Positions 5,883-6,375 of a DNA stretch of 6,375 bases are shown here, piece after piece (within the stretch, counting starts at the first letter, position 1; the number at the start of each line of letters is the position of its first letter). Below the pieces are notes generated by a model. It made no database searches. It was not told the DNA's origin and saw nothing but the letters and a program-made list of their open reading frames with translations. Position numbers and translations under genes: made by a program. The stretch is from a bacterium (GTDB taxonomy: Bacteria > Chloroflexota > Dormibacteria > UBA8260 > Bog-877), in the NCBI GenBank assembly GCA_021802115.1, contig JAKABA010000222.1, positions 1 through 6,375 of the forward strand. The letters run 5' to 3'.

Positions 5883-5919
5883 GACTGTAACCTCGGCCCG
5901 TGCATCGGGCAGGACTGGC

Positions 5920-5928
5920 AGTATACCA
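5920..5928 (-). promoter_or_regulatory. Extended -10 promoter element for rpsT
   Basis: The minus strand reads TGG-TATACT: a TATAAT-like hexamer with one mismatch, preceded by TG at the extended -10 position. The predicted start near 5912-5913 gives a leader of about 64 bases. No clear -35 is seen, which is usual when an extended -10 is present. Confidence 0.5.
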
Positions 5929-5957
5929 AGCGGGCAGGAGGGGCGCGTTGGCCCCGG

Positions 5958-5963
5958 TAGAGT
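5958..5963 (+). promoter_or_regulatory. -10 element (TAGAGT) placing the ispE start at +1
   Basis: TAGAGT fits the TANNNT pattern of high-GC bacteria and is followed by 7 bases and then the ATG at 5971, the geometry of a leaderless transcript. No Shine-Dalgarno sequence with normal spacing is evident before the ATG. Confidence 0.4.
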
Positions 5964-5970
5964 GGGCTCG

Positions 5971-6375
5971 ATGTTCCGCGTCCGCCGCGCCCCCGCCAAG
6001 CTGAACTTGGTCCTGGAACTGACCGGCCGCCGACCGGACGGCTTTCACCTGCTCTCGGCGGTCTCCCAGACCGTCGCCTGGAGCGATCTGGTGGGGGTCG
6101 AGCTGGCTGAGTCCTGGGACCTGGGGGACTGCGGGCTTCTGGTGGCAGGGCCCCACTCCGACGAGGTCCCCAGGGACGGCGGCAACATCGTGCTCCGCGC
6201 CATCGAGGTTCTTCGATCCGCAGGGCTGGGGCTGCCGATCGCGCGGGTGGTGCTGGAGAAGAGAATCCCGACCCGGAGCGGCCTGGGCGGCGGGTCAGCC
6301 GACGCGGCGGCGCTGATAAGGCTCGCCACCGAGGGGCTCCCCGCCCAGACGCTGACGGAAGTGGCTCTGAGGTGC
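5971..6375 (+). CDS. ispE: 4-diphosphocytidyl-2-C-methyl-D-erythritol kinase, N-terminal part (window ends)
   Basis: GHMP-family kinase that uses ATP to phosphorylate CDP-methylerythritol in the cytoplasmic MEP pathway to isoprenoid precursors, including those for the quinones a respiratory chain uses. 135 codons are visible, roughly half of a normal 280-300 residue enzyme. APAKLNL (7-13) with Lys10 and RRPDGFH (20-26) with His26 match the substrate-binding and catalytic positions Lys10 and His26 of E. coli IspE. IPTRSGLGGGSADAAA (99-114) is the GHMP glycine-rich ATP-binding loop. The second catalytic Asp should lie just past the window edge. ATG at 5971 is chosen because the conserved block starts at residue 7; a GTG at 5962, three codons upstream in frame, is less likely. 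It diverges from rpsT across 122 bases. Confidence 0.95.
   Translation, partial: MFRVRRAPAKLNLVLELTGRRPDGFHLLSAVSQTVAWSDLVGVELAESWDLGDCGLLVAGPHSDEVPRDGGNIVLRAIEVLRSAGLGLPIARVVLEKRIPTRSGLGGGSADAAALIRLATEGLPAQTLTEVALRC

Noticed and set aside
5849..5905. N-terminal extension of S20 from the in-frame ATG at 5905
   Set aside because: The added residues are not part of any S20 N-terminus I know, the GAGGAG lies next to the TTG, and the leader hairpin would fall inside the coding region.

Overview
The window comes from a GC-rich bacterium (mostly G/C-ending codons, many GTG/TTG starts). The phylum is uncertain. GC content and two possible leaderless starts resemble Actinobacteria. However, the Rieske protein has one N-terminal membrane anchor rather than the three-helix actinobacterial QcrA form, and the cytochrome b is a fused b6-type chain, so a Chloroflexota/Dormibacterota-like lineage is equally plausible (inference). 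No tRNA, rRNA, CRISPR array, insertion sequence or integrase is visible, and there is no gene-free stretch above 300 bases.

Positions 1-4307 (minus strand) hold a tightly packed respiratory operon, read right to left: a CydA-like polytopic membrane protein (here 'protein B'), a 77-residue two-helix membrane protein, a Rieske iron-sulfur protein, a fused cytochrome b, and a second CydA-like protein ('protein A') that runs off the left edge. Neighbouring genes overlap by 4 or 8 bases or are 1 base apart, so translation is probably coupled. The set looks like a bc-type quinol oxidizing module bracketed by two different cytochrome bd-superfamily subunits. Protein A keeps a Glu matching the E. coli CydA Glu107 position; protein B has lost it but keeps the putative haem His and C-terminal Glu. 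No CXXCH cytochrome c is present inside the window. I infer a hybrid quinol-oxidising or oxygen-reducing supercomplex, or an unusual electron-transfer complex.

Positions 4388-5404 (plus) encode the DNA polymerase III delta subunit (holA), diverging from the operon across about 80 bases. Positions 5411-5848 (minus) encode ribosomal protein S20 (rpsT), convergent with holA. Its UUG start, leader hairpin, extended -10 promoter and 60-residue basic Ala/Lys/Arg/Thr tail are all notable. Positions 5971-6375 (plus) are the start of ispE (isoprenoid MEP pathway), apparently leaderless and cut by the window edge. The 122-base rpsT/ispE gap carries divergent promoter-like elements.

The most interesting items are the bc/bd hybrid operon with its unknown 77-residue subunit, two perfect 11-bp intragenic hairpins inside that operon, and the tailed S20 with a UUG start.
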